From the NCBI GenBank assembly GCA_024688885.1, contig JAILDV010000008.1, forward strand, positions 1 to 46,092: a DNA stretch of 46,092 nucleotides, written 5' to 3'. The notes under the pieces were generated by a model that was given only the letters and a program-made list of their open reading frames with translations, made no database searches and was not told the DNA's origin. Below, piece after piece: positions 1-8,300 of the stretch. Each line of letters begins with the position of its first letter. Positions within the stretch are counted from its first letter, which is position 1. The position numbers were made by a program, and so were the translations under genes. The stretch comes from Bacteroidaceae bacterium. Its GTDB lineage: Bacteria; Bacteroidota; Bacteroidia; Bacteroidales; Bacteroidaceae.

Positions 1-160
1 TTGGAAACGGCATAGTGTGACTTCCATAAAGAAACGTGCGACACTTCCGCAAGGACGCGCGTGTGTTGCCTGCAAAGACACCAACGCATGCGAAAGACAT
101 CTGCCAAAATGCCCGAAAATGGCTACCAGTAGCCAAAAAAATTGATAAGTGGCTACAAAC

Positions 161-191
161 TTGCACCAGCCTTTGTTATGTCGTAACTTTG
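161..191 (+). promoter_or_regulatory. Promoter of the first HU-like gene
   Basis: A Bacteroidota -7 box TAACTTTG lies at 184-191, with a TTG at 161-163, 20 nt upstream. Just before it are a near-palindrome (GGCTACcagTAGCC type, 121-134) and a GGCTAC half-site at 151-156. The two copies start exactly 30 bp apart. The same stretch from TAACTTTG to the start codon recurs, diverged, before the broken HU copy at 24.9 kb. The long gap from the -7 box to the ATG (about 190 nt) means the heptamer tract is transcribed as leader RNA. Confidence 0.6.
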
Positions 192-210
192 CATCGGATT
201 CAGTTGAAGG

Positions 211-241
211 AGCCCCCTCCAACTCACCCGAATGGGAGAGA
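211..241 (+). repeat. Degenerate REP-like palindromic unit
   Basis: This is a weakly preserved copy of the AGCCCCCTCC...GGGGGAGAG family seen intact at 792-825 and 24840-24870, and as doublets inside two genes. It lies in the leader of the HU-like gene. The inner CCCCC/GGGGG stem has decayed here. Confidence 0.5.
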
Positions 242-278
242 AAGGCAAGCGGAAGCGCGCACCGCAAAGACTCCGAAA

Positions 279-376
279 CTCTGAACCCTAAACTCTAAAC
301 CCTAATCTCTAAACTCTAAACTCTAAACTCTAATCTCTAAACTCTAAACCCTAATCTCTAAACTCTAAACTCTAAA
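279..376 (+). repeat. Heptamer tract, 14 copies of CTCTAAA type
   Basis: Fourteen in-register 7-bp units (CTCTAAA, CCCTAAA, CTCTAAT, CTCTGAA) end four bases before the ATG at 381. The coding strand is almost G-free, so the leader RNA should be unstructured. Because the period is 7, TAA or related stops occur in every frame, so the tract cannot be translated through. Related tracts of 17 and 12 copies precede the other two HU-like genes in the window. Confidence 0.9.
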
Positions 377-380
377 AATC

Positions 381-791
381 ATGGGACTTGTAAAAATGCG
401 TAAATCACAGCGACAACTCACCTACATGGAAGGTAAGCCCACTGTGTATCAACTCAAGCAGTTGATCTATGCCCCCATCAAGGAGAAGGACTTGATCAAG
501 TACATCTCGCAGTCAGCGAACGTGCCTGAAAGCACCATCGAGGCAGCCATCCTCGGCATCGCCAACGGCATCCTCTACTATGCCATCAATGGTCATCAGG
601 TGACCTTCCCCGGCTTCGGCGGCTTCTGGTGTTCACTCAAGGCGAAGACGGCTCGCACCCTCGCGGAACTGAAGACCAAGGACGTGACCCGCTCACTCGT
701 CCTCCACTTCTCCCCCAACGAGGCACTCCGCCAGGTCATCGCAGGCTCCGGCACCACTGTGGTGGACGATGGTGTGTATGGGATAGAGTAA
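381..791 (+). CDS. HU-like (HU-HIG type) DNA-binding protein
   Basis: This 136-residue protein matches the long HU-like family of Bacteroidota: a basic N-terminus (MGLVKMRKS), the segment YAPIKEKDLIKYIS, a helical AAILGIANGILYYAINGH region and the FPGFGGFWCSLKA beta-arm start. HU-like proteins bend and compact DNA as dimers. In this subfamily the specific role is unknown. The start ATG directly abuts the heptamer tract. No Shine-Dalgarno is visible, as usual for the phylum. The third codon positions are C-rich, which suggests good expression. A second, longer HU-like gene follows, and a truncated third copy is at 24994. The C-terminus (IAGSGTTVVDD) faintly resembles part of the downstream paralogue. 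Confidence 0.85.
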   Translation: MGLVKMRKSQRQLTYMEGKPTVYQLKQLIYAPIKEKDLIKYISQSANVPESTIEAAILGIANGILYYAINGHQVTFPGFGGFWCSLKAKTARTLAELKTKDVTRSLVLHFSPNEALRQVIAGSGTTVVDDGVYGIE

Positions 792-825
792 AGCCCCCTC
801 CGACTCCCCCAAGGGGGAGAGAGAG
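792..825 (+). repeat. REP-like palindromic unit
   Basis: An intact single unit of the AGCCCCCTCCGACTCCCC-AA-GGGGGAG family starts immediately after the stop codon of the first HU gene. The stem is CTCCCCCaaGGGGGAG. It is followed by GCCATGCGGGGTGTAAGC, which recurs with one change at 23647, so the unit may have a conserved tail. Confidence 0.75.
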
Positions 826-891
826 CCATGCGGGGTGTAAGCATGGACGATGTATCTTTCACAATTAGGAATGAGGAATGAGGAATTGAAT

Positions 892-1010
892 CTCTAAACT
901 CTAAACTCTAAACTCTAAACTCTCAACCCTAAACTCTCAACTCTAAACTCTAAACTCTCCACTCTAAACTCTAAACCCTAAACCCTAAACTCTCAATTCT
1001 CAATTATCAA
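892..1010 (+). repeat. Heptamer tract, 17 copies of CTCTAAA/CTCTCAA type
   Basis: Seventeen 7-bp units in one register drift from CTCTAAA through CTCTCAA to TTATCAA at the 3' end, 17 bp before the ATG at 1028. No clear -7 promoter box was found between the previous gene and this one. The gene may therefore be transcribed with the first HU gene, or from an unrecognised promoter. Confidence 0.9.
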
Positions 1011-1027
1011 TTAAAAATCTTTTTATC

Positions 1028-1765
1028 ATGATTAACCAAGTAGTCAAAGGCGCGATGACCTATTTGAAGCGCCCGTTCATCCTCAAGTTTGACGAGAACG
1101 AACCCAAGGTCTACAAGTTGCAGGTGGTGCGCGGCAACGTCATCAAGGAAGACGCCATCGTAGCGTATGCAGCACAGGCGGCAGCAGTGCCAGAGTCCAC
1201 CATCATCATGGCAAAGAATGCCCTGTTCGACGCCATCAATTACTTCTGTGCGAATGGTCGCCGCGTGATGGTGCCCAACCTCGGCTCCTTCGCCCCCGTG
1301 ACCCGTTGCAAGGTGGCACGTAACGAGGCAGACTGTGACACCCGCACCATCAAGAAGCATGGGCGTGTGCTCCGCTTCTGGCCATCAGGCGCGGTGGGTG
1401 CATCAGGCAGCGGTGCCAACATCACCCTGAAGGAGGCTGTGGCTCTGTCCAACATGGCTTGCGGTGCCATGGACGGTGTGGATGCAAACAACAACACCTA
1501 CCTCGTGAACTCTGAGGGCAAGTATCTCGTTGCCCAGATTGGAGGCGAAGGTGCGTACAAGCGCTTCAAGAAAAATGGTGATGTGTACGAACTCGTGGCA
1601 GGCTCCGGCACAGGCAGCAAGAAAGGTGCCGACGAGGTGTCCGTGGTGGGTACCCTCACCGATGCAGACGACGGTGTCTTCACTGTTGGCAGCATCCAGT
1701 ACACCCTCAACTCCGGTGCCCTCATCCCTGAGGCAAACGTGTACGGAAGCCTTGTGCCAGCGTAG
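1028..1765 (+). CDS. HU-like DNA-binding protein with extra C-terminal domain
   Basis: Residues 1 to about 120 form the HU-like domain: MINQVVKGAMTYLKRPF, helix AIVAYAAQAAAVPESTI, then NGRRVMVPNLGSFAPV. These align with the first HU gene in helix and arm positions. Residues from about 130 to 245 form a Gly/Ala/Val-rich, probably beta-rich extension (ITLKEAVALSNMACGAMDGV to the end) that I cannot name. The extra domain suggests an added protein- or DNA-contact role, which is inference. It lies 236 bp after the first HU gene on the same strand, separated by a REP unit and heptamers. A rho-independent terminator follows at about 1845. Confidence 0.8.
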   Translation: MINQVVKGAMTYLKRPFILKFDENEPKVYKLQVVRGNVIKEDAIVAYAAQAAAVPESTIIMAKNALFDAINYFCANGRRVMVPNLGSFAPVTRCKVARNEADCDTRTIKKHGRVLRFWPSGAVGASGSGANITLKEAVALSNMACGAMDGVDANNNTYLVNSEGKYLVAQIGGEGAYKRFKKNGDVYELVAGSGTGSKKGADEVSVVGTLTDADDGVFTVGSIQYTLNSGALIPEANVYGSLVPA

Positions 1766-1776
1766 TCGCTTCGCGA
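1766..1776. repeat. 11-bp micro-hairpin TCGCTTCGCGA
   Basis: This is a short inverted repeat (TCGC-TTC-GCGA) immediately after the HU stop codon. The same 11-mer occurs inverted at 19492-19502. Similar short GC-rich hairpins with 3-nt loops punctuate other AT-rich spacers in the window. Confidence 0.6.
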
Positions 1777-1844
1777 AATGAAAGAATGAAAAAATGAAGT
1801 TTGCATACCATTCTCGTTTAGTTTTTCATACTTTTGTTAATGAG

Positions 1845-1875
1845 AAGGAGAGCCGTAGTGATACGACTCTCCTTT
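1845..1875 (+). terminator. Rho-independent terminator after HU-like gene
   Basis: The stem AAGGAGAG/CTCTCCTT is extended by CGTA/TACG, followed by TTGTTTA. It is placed between the HU-like gene and the convergent secreted-protein gene. Confidence 0.6.
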
Positions 1876-1933
1876 GTTTAATAGGTAAAAAGGTAATTTT
1901 AGTAAATGGTAATTTTCGTCATTTTCACCCCTT

Positions 1934-3733
1934 TTAGCGCTTGAGATACTTCTTTCCATTCTTGATGACGATGCCCTGATAGTCATCATCCACCTGTTGA
2001 CCTGCCGTGTTGTAGAGGGCATCATTCTCGTTCTGAGGGGTCACGCTGATGTCTTCCACTGCATCGGGCTCTTCATTCAGATAATCTTCCCAGCCGGGGA
2101 AGTCGGTGGTCATCTGAGCCTTGATCATGTCGGGGGTCATGCTGCTGTTTTGGATGAGCAGACGTGCAAAGTCGAAAGGTGCATCGTTGTCGTTCCAGTC
2201 CCATACCTGATTGCCACCGAGGCACACGTACTTGAGGTATGCACCGCCGGTGAAGAGTCCCTTCTGGGTATTTGTCACACCATCGTTGTTCCACTCGTTC
2301 TTCAGCACACCGTCGAAGAAGACCTTGGCATTCTCATCTTCGAAGACAGCAGTGTAGTAGTGCCATTTGTGGTCTGCCAGCCAGTCGGTGTCGCCATTAT
2401 AGTAGGTGTTCTCGCCAGCCACGTTCTGTTCATCGGTGTAGTTAGACCAGCCACTGCAGCTCACCTGCAACCCGCCACGATACTGGCATGCCATCATGGG
2501 CCAGGTGTTTCCATAACTGGAAGGTGCAGCGGCGTAGGCTGTAAAGAGCGGTGTCATCAAATAATTTGAGGAGACAGCATCTTCCTGGGCACGCACCCAG
2601 AAGGCAATGGTCAGGGCTTGTGACTTTTCCGAGTGTGCCAGCACATCTTCTGGCAACAGGCAGTAACTTGTGCGCATGGCTGTGCCATCGTTCTGGAAGA
2701 AGTCGCTGAAAGGTGCGCCCTCTTCGTCTGTAGCGGCAAACTTACCATTACCGACCGCTTTTTCTCCGTTCCACGTCGTGCGTATACCTGTCTCTTCGTC
2801 CTCGTAGGTGCTGAAACGTGTGGTGTAGATGTAGGGCTTGGGCTTGACGCCATTGAGTTCGTCTGCGGTCATCCCTTCATAAAACTCGAAGCCGCCAAAA
2901 CCAATCTGCGCGTCTTTCTGGAATAGCCAATAGGTCTCGCCTTCCTGTGCGTCAAAGAACAACCAGCCCCAGAATGCTTCACCATTACCAATGACGTACT
3001 GGTAGTCCTCCCCCATTTCTTCATTCATGGCCTCCACTTCGTCGTAGGCGAGCAATTTCTTTTTGCCTTCACCGTCGTTCACTCCGTCAATGTAGCCTGA
3101 TGCCAGCACCCGTTCGGCTTTCATCGTCGAGGTGTTCACTACATAGGTGTCATGAACACCTTTGTCTAACGCAACCTTCACCTTAAAGGCGCCTGTGGCA
3201 GTCGCTTTCAACGTGTAATACAAACCTGACATTGGCATGCCCCAAGAACCATCTGGTTTATAATAAAAATAATCGGTTGAATAACTGTTCTCGATCAGTT
3301 CTCCGTCCTTGCTGTTCTGGACACAAAGCATTTGCACATAAGGTATGCCCGTGCCGGTGACATAAGAGAAATTGATGTCCTCTTGGGTCTTGATTCCCCA
3401 GTTGATGTCGTTCCAAGCACCAATCCATGCCACTTCATAAGTGTTCTCCATACCTTCAAGGGCTGCACCAGGAACGATTTGCAATGCGTCGCCACCAATT
3501 GTTTCGTCTTTGGCTGGTGTGGTTCCACCTACGGCAGTGCATGTGGCTTGACCTTTTGTGATGGTGATGACCGACCTGCCTTTTGATGCGTTGTTGGCTA
3601 CACCACCGTCTTCTCCTGCGACAGCGGCGAACTCAGGTGCCAACTTGCCATCGACGACAGCATCGTAAACATCCTGAGCATTCATGTTCATGGCCACTAA
3701 TGCCATGCTGATGAGCGTAAAGATTTTCTTCAT
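1934..3733 (-). CDS. Exported LamG-domain protein with C-terminal sorting-like tail
   Basis: This is a 599-residue exported protein. A signal peptide MKKIFTLISMALVAMNMNAQ is clear. Residues about 300-520 read as a LamG/concanavalin-like domain (SQALTIAFWVRAQ, HKWHYYTAVF, AKVFFDGVLKNEW), a fold that usually binds glycans or surface ligands. The end (ALYNTAGQQV...GIVIKNGKKYLKR) resembles the C-terminal sorting/anchoring tails common in Prevotella exported proteins. T9SS export is therefore likely but not proven. The N-terminal 280 residues are unrecognised. The start is the ATG directly before the signal peptide. A -7-like TATATTTG lies on the minus strand at 3808-3815. It stands alone with no operon partner. 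Confidence 0.8.
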   Translation of the reverse strand: MKKIFTLISMALVAMNMNAQDVYDAVVDGKLAPEFAAVAGEDGGVANNASKGRSVITITKGQATCTAVGGTTPAKDETIGGDALQIVPGAALEGMENTYEVAWIGAWNDINWGIKTQEDINFSYVTGTGIPYVQMLCVQNSKDGELIENSYSTDYFYYKPDGSWGMPMSGLYYTLKATATGAFKVKVALDKGVHDTYVVNTSTMKAERVLASGYIDGVNDGEGKKKLLAYDEVEAMNEEMGEDYQYVIGNGEAFWGWLFFDAQEGETYWLFQKDAQIGFGGFEFYEGMTADELNGVKPKPYIYTTRFSTYEDEETGIRTTWNGEKAVGNGKFAATDEEGAPFSDFFQNDGTAMRTSYCLLPEDVLAHSEKSQALTIAFWVRAQEDAVSSNYLMTPLFTAYAAAPSSYGNTWPMMACQYRGGLQVSCSGWSNYTDEQNVAGENTYYNGDTDWLADHKWHYYTAVFEDENAKVFFDGVLKNEWNNDGVTNTQKGLFTGGAYLKYVCLGGNQVWDWNDNDAPFDFARLLIQNSSMTPDMIKAQMTTDFPGWEDYLNEEPDAVEDISVTPQNENDALYNTAGQQVDDDYQGIVIKNGKKYLKR

Positions 3734-3807
3734 AATTATGTTAGGTTTAAGTTAATAAAATAGTTGTCTATATGTGATGTGTTGTGGTCATCAAAGTATT
3801 TCGGGGG

Positions 3808-3815
3808 CAAATATA
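3808..3815 (-). promoter_or_regulatory. Putative -7 box for LamG-domain gene
   Basis: TATATTTG on the minus strand, about 75 nt before the start codon. No convincing -33 box is seen at 19-21 nt. An imperfect 20-bp direct repeat (CTCTCAAATTCATAGAAAAT type, 3838-3857 and 3882-3901) lies upstream. Confidence 0.4.
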
Positions 3816-3934
3816 AGCATAAAAAAGAGAAACATCTCTCTCAAATTCATAGAAAATATTCTAATATTCATAGATAATGTCTCTCAAATTCACAGAAAAT
3901 GCAAAAAGTGGGGTGTCAGAGGGGGGAAAACATG

Positions 3935-3966
3935 AAAAACCCCCACAAGCGGTAGGCTTGCAGGGG
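3935..3966 (-). terminator. Rho-independent terminator of the DUF3791/DUF3990 cassette
   Basis: On the minus strand a GC-rich stem (CCCCTGCAAGC / GCTTGTGGGG, one mismatch, 5-nt loop) is followed by GTTTTT. It sits 16 bp past the last gene of the cassette. Confidence 0.65.
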
Positions 3967-3981
3967 TCTGTACTACTATAT

Positions 3982-4206
3982 TCATTCGGTTGCCAAACTC
4001 CCTTGTTTTATTTCCTTATCAAGATAGCCATAGATGTAGGCAGGACTTTGGAAATACAGCCCAGTCTTGGGGTCTTTCAGTTTAGCGTATGTCTCCGAAT
4101 TGTAGAGAATGTCCATCGCCTCGGAAGGGGCAATCTTGTATTCCTCAGACAGCATGACAATGAGGTCTCTTGCTGTGCATTCGTTCATATAATCAATCTC
4201 GCTCAT
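3982..4206 (-). CDS. DUF3791-like small protein (downstream copy)
   Basis: This 74-residue acidic protein (MSEIDYMNECTARDLIVMLSEEY..., DILYNSETYAKLKDPKTGLYFQSPAYIYGYLDKEI) has the length and pattern of DUF3791 family proteins. These are usually found beside DUF3990 genes. It overlaps the preceding DUF3990 frame by an ATGA, so it is translationally coupled. By analogy with the genomic pairing, it could be an antidote or partner of the DUF3990 protein, which is inference. Confidence 0.65.
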   Translation of the reverse strand: MSEIDYMNECTARDLIVMLSEEYKIAPSEAMDILYNSETYAKLKDPKTGLYFQSPAYIYGYLDKEIKQGSLATE

Positions 4207-4679
4207 ATCTGTCGTAGTAATTTAATGGCTTTTTCCGTTGCAAAGAAATATTGGAAGGTGATGCCTTTCATATATTGGAGGCGTTCCAGGAATGTGTCCA
4301 TGTCAATGTTGTGTTCCAAGACATTTCTTATCTGCACTCCAACTTTGTCATTTGCAATGGGACCATAAACGATATCAAATGCATGAATATTCTCCCTTGT
4401 GCGATTGTTTCTGTTTGCAAAGATGAAATCTGCCCATTCCCGAGTATATGAGTCGAATGCCTTAAAGGAGATGTCTTGATCGTGAAGCATGGTCTCATCA
4501 AACTCATAAGTGAGAATTGTTGGAGTCCCCCCAAGAAGATTGGTCTTGAATTCAGCCAACTCTTGGGCTTGTTCTTTGCTGGCAGAAAGATAGAAGCCGC
4601 ATCCGAAATCTTTTCCCACCTGTGATTTGCTTATTTCTATCTTTGTGAAGGATTAGTTTGTTCCGTGATAAAGTTTCAT
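4203..4679 (-). pseudogene. DUF3990 gene interrupted by an in-frame stop at codon 9
   Basis: Read from the ATG at 4679, the frame gives MKLYHGTN, then TAA (4655-4653), then continues SFTKIEISKSQ into GKDFGCGFYLSASKEQAQ and on to the stop at 4203. This is the normal DUF3990 start and body, so one codon has become a stop. DUF3990 proteins are, to my knowledge, related to ADP-ribosyltransferases, and the LYHG and GFYL motifs would carry the conserved His and Tyr. Restart at the GTG at 4619 would yield 138 residues without the LYHG motif and its His. The ATG overlaps the stop of the upstream gene (ATGA), and the frame end overlaps the next start (ATGA). This argues that the full-length frame was the original gene. 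Alternatives are a sequencing error or readthrough. Confidence 0.8.
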
Positions 4680-4897
4680 GACAAGGCTCCTCCATATCGC
4701 TGGCAATATCCAGACATCGCATCCACCATGTCATCAAAACTCTGGGTGTGAGCCACGTTGTACTCTTTCTCCAGAAAGTCGATAGCCTTGAATCGCTTCA
4801 GATAACGATAAGCCTGAATGTCTGTGAGTTGATAGCGTTTTGCAAACTCGTTGACAAACATCACCAGGTATTCTGCTTTGTCTTTGACACTTACCAT
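4676..4897 (-). CDS. DUF3791-like small protein (upstream copy)
   Basis: This is a 73-residue protein (MVSVKDKAEYLVMFVNEFAKRY, QLTDIQAYRYLKRFKAIDFLEKEYNVAHTQSFDDMV) of DUF3791 type. The usual features are a helical N-terminal half and the LxxxYNxxHTQS-like end. It is the first gene of a three-gene unit in which each junction is an ATGA overlap. A promoter TATCTTTG is at 4931-4938 with CAAA (TTTG on the minus strand) 21 nt upstream. Its partner DUF3990 is broken, so this protein may persist as an unneeded antidote. Confidence 0.7.
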   Translation of the reverse strand: MVSVKDKAEYLVMFVNEFAKRYQLTDIQAYRYLKRFKAIDFLEKEYNVAHTQSFDDMVDAMSGYCQRYGGALS

Positions 4898-4930
4898 AGT
4901 TTCTCTCTATTAACTAATAAATTCCGATTG

Positions 4931-4963
4931 CAAAGATACGACTTTCTCCACCACTCCTCCAAA
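4931..4963 (-). promoter_or_regulatory. Promoter of the DUF3791/DUF3990 cassette
   Basis: On the minus strand the -7 box is TATCTTTG (4931-4938) and the -33 TTTG is at 4960-4963, with a 21-nt spacer. It lies 33 bp before the first gene. Confidence 0.6.
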
Positions 4964-5116
4964 TTTTTGGGCAAAAAAAGTAATTTTGGTAAATGGTAAA
5001 TTTGGTAAATCTCGTGTACGGGAGTATGGGTATAATATATATTTATTTACAGTACTCCCCCTATTAGTAATCCCCCATGCCAATCTGCAAATGACTAAAA
5101 TTACCATTTACTTTTT
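4964..5116. other. AT-rich spacer with diverged repeats
   Basis: No gene is seen here. The stretch holds repeated AGTAAATGGTAATTTT-like words in both orientations, one of which recurs near 1901-1925. A TTTACAGTACTCCCCC/GTACGGGAGTA-like inverted stretch also lies here. It probably represents the decayed join between the rimP remnant and the cassette. Confidence 0.4.
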
Positions 5117-5179
5117 TCACCCTCCCTTGCCCTCCAACCATTCGAGAGCCAAATCCTTCACTTTGTTTTTGTCAATCAT
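5117..5179 (-). pseudogene. rimP: 5' remnant of rimP (20 codons)
   Basis: From the ATG at 5179 the minus strand encodes MIDKNKVKDLALEWLEGKGG and then a stop. The MIDKN...EWLEGK pattern matches the start of Bacteroidota RimP (ribosome maturation factor), which normally runs about 155 residues and precedes nusA and infB. Here the frame is cut after about 18 matching residues, and no nusA or infB follows. A promoter (5241-5248) and a leader hairpin (5205-5226) are still present, so the whole 5' end of a rimP operon appears copied or stranded here. Identification rests on a short match and is moderate. Confidence 0.45.
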
Positions 5180-5204
5180 ACGAATATCATTTATACAATA
5201 AGAA

Positions 5205-5226
5205 GAGGGAACTTTTCAGTTCCCTC
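5205..5226 (-). promoter_or_regulatory. Leader hairpin before the rimP remnant
   Basis: Perfect 9-bp stem GAGGGAACT/AGTTCCCTC with a 4-nt loop, between the minus-strand promoter and the ATG at 5179. With no run of T it is a leader structure rather than a terminator. Confidence 0.5.
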
Positions 5227-5240
5227 ATTCATTTTCGCTA

Positions 5241-5248
5241 CAAAGATA
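5241..5248 (-). promoter_or_regulatory. Minus-strand -7 box driving the rimP remnant
   Basis: TATCTTTG on the minus strand, 61 bp before the ATG of the 20-codon rimP fragment. It drives no other visible gene. Confidence 0.5.
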
Positions 5249-5344
5249 CGTCATAATTAGTACACTGCCAAATAAAACGATGTCTTTTTGCCTTTAGTGG
5301 CTGAAAATCATCATTTTTCCAGCGAAGTTGGTGCCTGTTTGTGT

Positions 5345-8300
5345 TTAAGCGTCATACTCCTGCCAAGACTTGATTTGCAAGTCCTCCATGCCTTTTTCGC
5401 AGAAAGCTTCGATGAAGGCAGAAGCGAGGCGGGCATTGGTGATGAGCGGGATGTTGTGGTCAATCGCACCACGACGGATGCGGTAGCCGTTGGTCAACTC
5501 GCGCTTAGAGTGGTTCTTTGGAATGTTGACGATGAGGTCGAACTTGTGGTCGGCAATCATCTTCATCACGTTCGGTTGGTCAGTGCCTTCCTCATCAGGC
5601 CATGCTACAGCGGTAGCCTGCACGTTGTTGTCGTTGAGGAACTTGGCTGTGCCTTCGCTGGCGCAGATGGTATAGCCGCTCTTGACAAGGGCGCGTGCAG
5701 CATCGAGCATCGCAACCTTCTCTTTTGTACCACCCGATGAAATCATGATGGCCTTATCCTTGGAAGGAATCTTGTAACCAGTAGCAATCATCGCATTGAG
5801 GAGTGCTTCTTCGTAAGTGTCGCCCATGCAACCCACCTCACCGGTACTGCTCATGTCCACACCCAGCACAGGGTCAGCATTCTGCAGACGGGCGAAAGAG
5901 AACTGGCTGGCTTTCACGCCCATGCGGTCAATGTCAAACTCGCTCTTGTCAGGCTTGGTGTAAGGAGCATCAAGCATGATGCGAGTGGCTGTGTCGATGA
6001 AATTGCGCTTGAGCACCTTGCTGACGAATGGGAACGAACGTGAAGCACGGAGGTTACACTCAATCACCTTCACATCACGACCCTTAGCGAGATATTGGAT
6101 GTTAAATGGACCAGAGATGTTAAGTTCCTTCGCAATGGCGCGACTGATCTTCTTGATCTGACGGATAGTGGCAAAGCTGATTTGCTGAGCAGGGAATACC
6201 ATCGTGGCATCACCTGAGTGTACACCAGCAAACTCAACGTGCTCGGAAATGGCGTATTCAACCACTTCACCATTCTGTGCCACAGCATCGAATTCCACTT
6301 CATTGGTCTCCTGCATGAATTGGGAGATGACAACAGGATATTCTTTGCTCACTTCGCTTGCCATCTGGAGGAAACGCTCGAGCTCTTCGTAGTCGTAGCA
6401 GACATTCATGGCAGCTCCTGACAGTACATAAGAAGGACGCACCAGCACAGGGAAGCCTACGCGCTCCACAAATGCCTTCACGTCATCCATGCTGGTCAAT
6501 GCGCTCCACTGAGGCTGGTCAATGCCCAGCTGGTCGAGCATAGCTGAGAACTTATTACGGTTCTCCGCACGGTCAATGCTGACAGGGCTGGTACCCAAGA
6601 TTGGCACACTCTGACGATAGAGCTTCATGGCCAAGTTGTTAGGAATCTGACCACCTACAGAGACAATCACACCACGTGGATTTTCGAGGTCAATCACATC
6701 GAGCACGCGTTCAAAGGAAAGCTCGTCGAAATAAAGACGGTCACACATATCATAGTCTGTTGACACCGTCTCTGGGTTGTAGTTAATCATGATGCTCTTG
6801 TAACCGAGCTTGCGGGCAGTGGTGATGGCATTCACGGAACACCAGTCAAACTCCACAGAAGAGCCGATGCGGTATGCGCCTGAGCCGAGCACCACCACAG
6901 ATTTCTCATTATTATAATAGTTGACATCGTAACCTTCCACCGCATAAGTCATATAGAGGTAGTTGGTCAAGTCTGGATGCTCGCTTGCCACGGTTGGGAT
7001 GCGTTTCACGGCTGGCAGGATGCCCTGCTTCTTGCGGTAAGCACGCACAGCGAGGTTTTCCTTTTCCATGTTGCCGGCGGCGTTCTTCAACACGAAACGG
7101 GCAATTTGGAAGTCGGAGAAGCCCCAGATCTTTGCCTGACGCATTACGTCAGCAGGGATGTCTTCCACTGCATTGTAGGTTTCCAGCTTATGCTTATAGT
7201 CAACGATATTCTTCAGCTTTTCGATGAACCAAGGGTCAATCTTGGTCAACTCATAGATGCGGTCAATGGTATAGCCCTCTTCCAAAGCTTGAGCAATAGC
7301 AAAGATGCGCAGATCGGTTGGATTGGCGAGTTCTTCGTCAAGGTTGTCGAATTTCGTGTGGTCGTTGCCCACAAAGCCGTGCATGCCCTGACCAATCATG
7401 CGGAGTCCCTTCTGGATAAGTTCCTCGAAAGTGCGGCCAATAGACATGATTTCGCCCACAGACTTCATGCTTGAGCCAATCTTGCGACTCACACCCACAA
7501 ACTTCGTCAAGTCCCAACGTGGAATCTTGCAGATGAGGTAGTCGAGAGAAGGAGCCACATACGCAGAGTTTGTTGTGCCCATCTCGCCAATCTGGTCGAG
7601 CGTGTAGCCCAGCGCAATCTTGGCAGCCACAAAGGCAAGTGGATAACCTGTAGCCTTCGAAGCCAAAGCAGACGAACGGCTGAGACGTGCATTGATTTCG
7701 ATGATGCGGTAGTCATTGGTGAAGGCATTAAATGCAAACTGGATGTTGCACTCACCCACGATGTTGAGATGACGCACACACTTGATAGTGATGTCCTGCA
7801 ACATTTTCACTTGCTCCTCAGTGAGCGAACAAGTTGGAGCCACCACGATACTCTCACCCGTGTGGATGCCGAGTGGGTCGAAGTTCTCCATCGAAGCCAC
7901 CGTGAAGCAGTGGTCGTTGGCATCGCGGATACACTCAAACTCAATCTCCTTCCAACCCTTCAAACTCTCCTCTACGAGCACCTGTGGGGCAAACGTGAAA
8001 GCAGACTCTGCAATCTTGATGAAGGTCTCCTCGTCAGGACACACGCCCGAACCAAGACCGCCCAGCGCATAAGCAGAACGGATCATGATGGGGTAGCCGA
8101 TGCGGCGTGCTGTAGCAATCGCATCGTCCATTGTCTCGCAAGCCTGACTTACAGGCACTTTCAGGTTTACCTTGTTCAACTCCTTGACAAAGAGGTCGCG
8201 GTCTTCTGTGTTCATGATGGCCTCGACGCTGGTGCCCAACACCTCTACGCCATACTCCTTCAGGATGCCTTTCTGGAACAGTTCTGTACCGCAGTTCAGT

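Noticed and set aside
36..284. 82-residue frame before the HU gene
   Set aside because: It runs through the promoter, REP unit and repeat tract, with no recognisable protein features.
279..376. True telomere or chromosome end suggested by CCCTAAA-like units
   Set aside because: The tracts are internal, abut ATG codons, vary between CTCTAAA and CCCTAAA, and occur three times. They are leader repeats.
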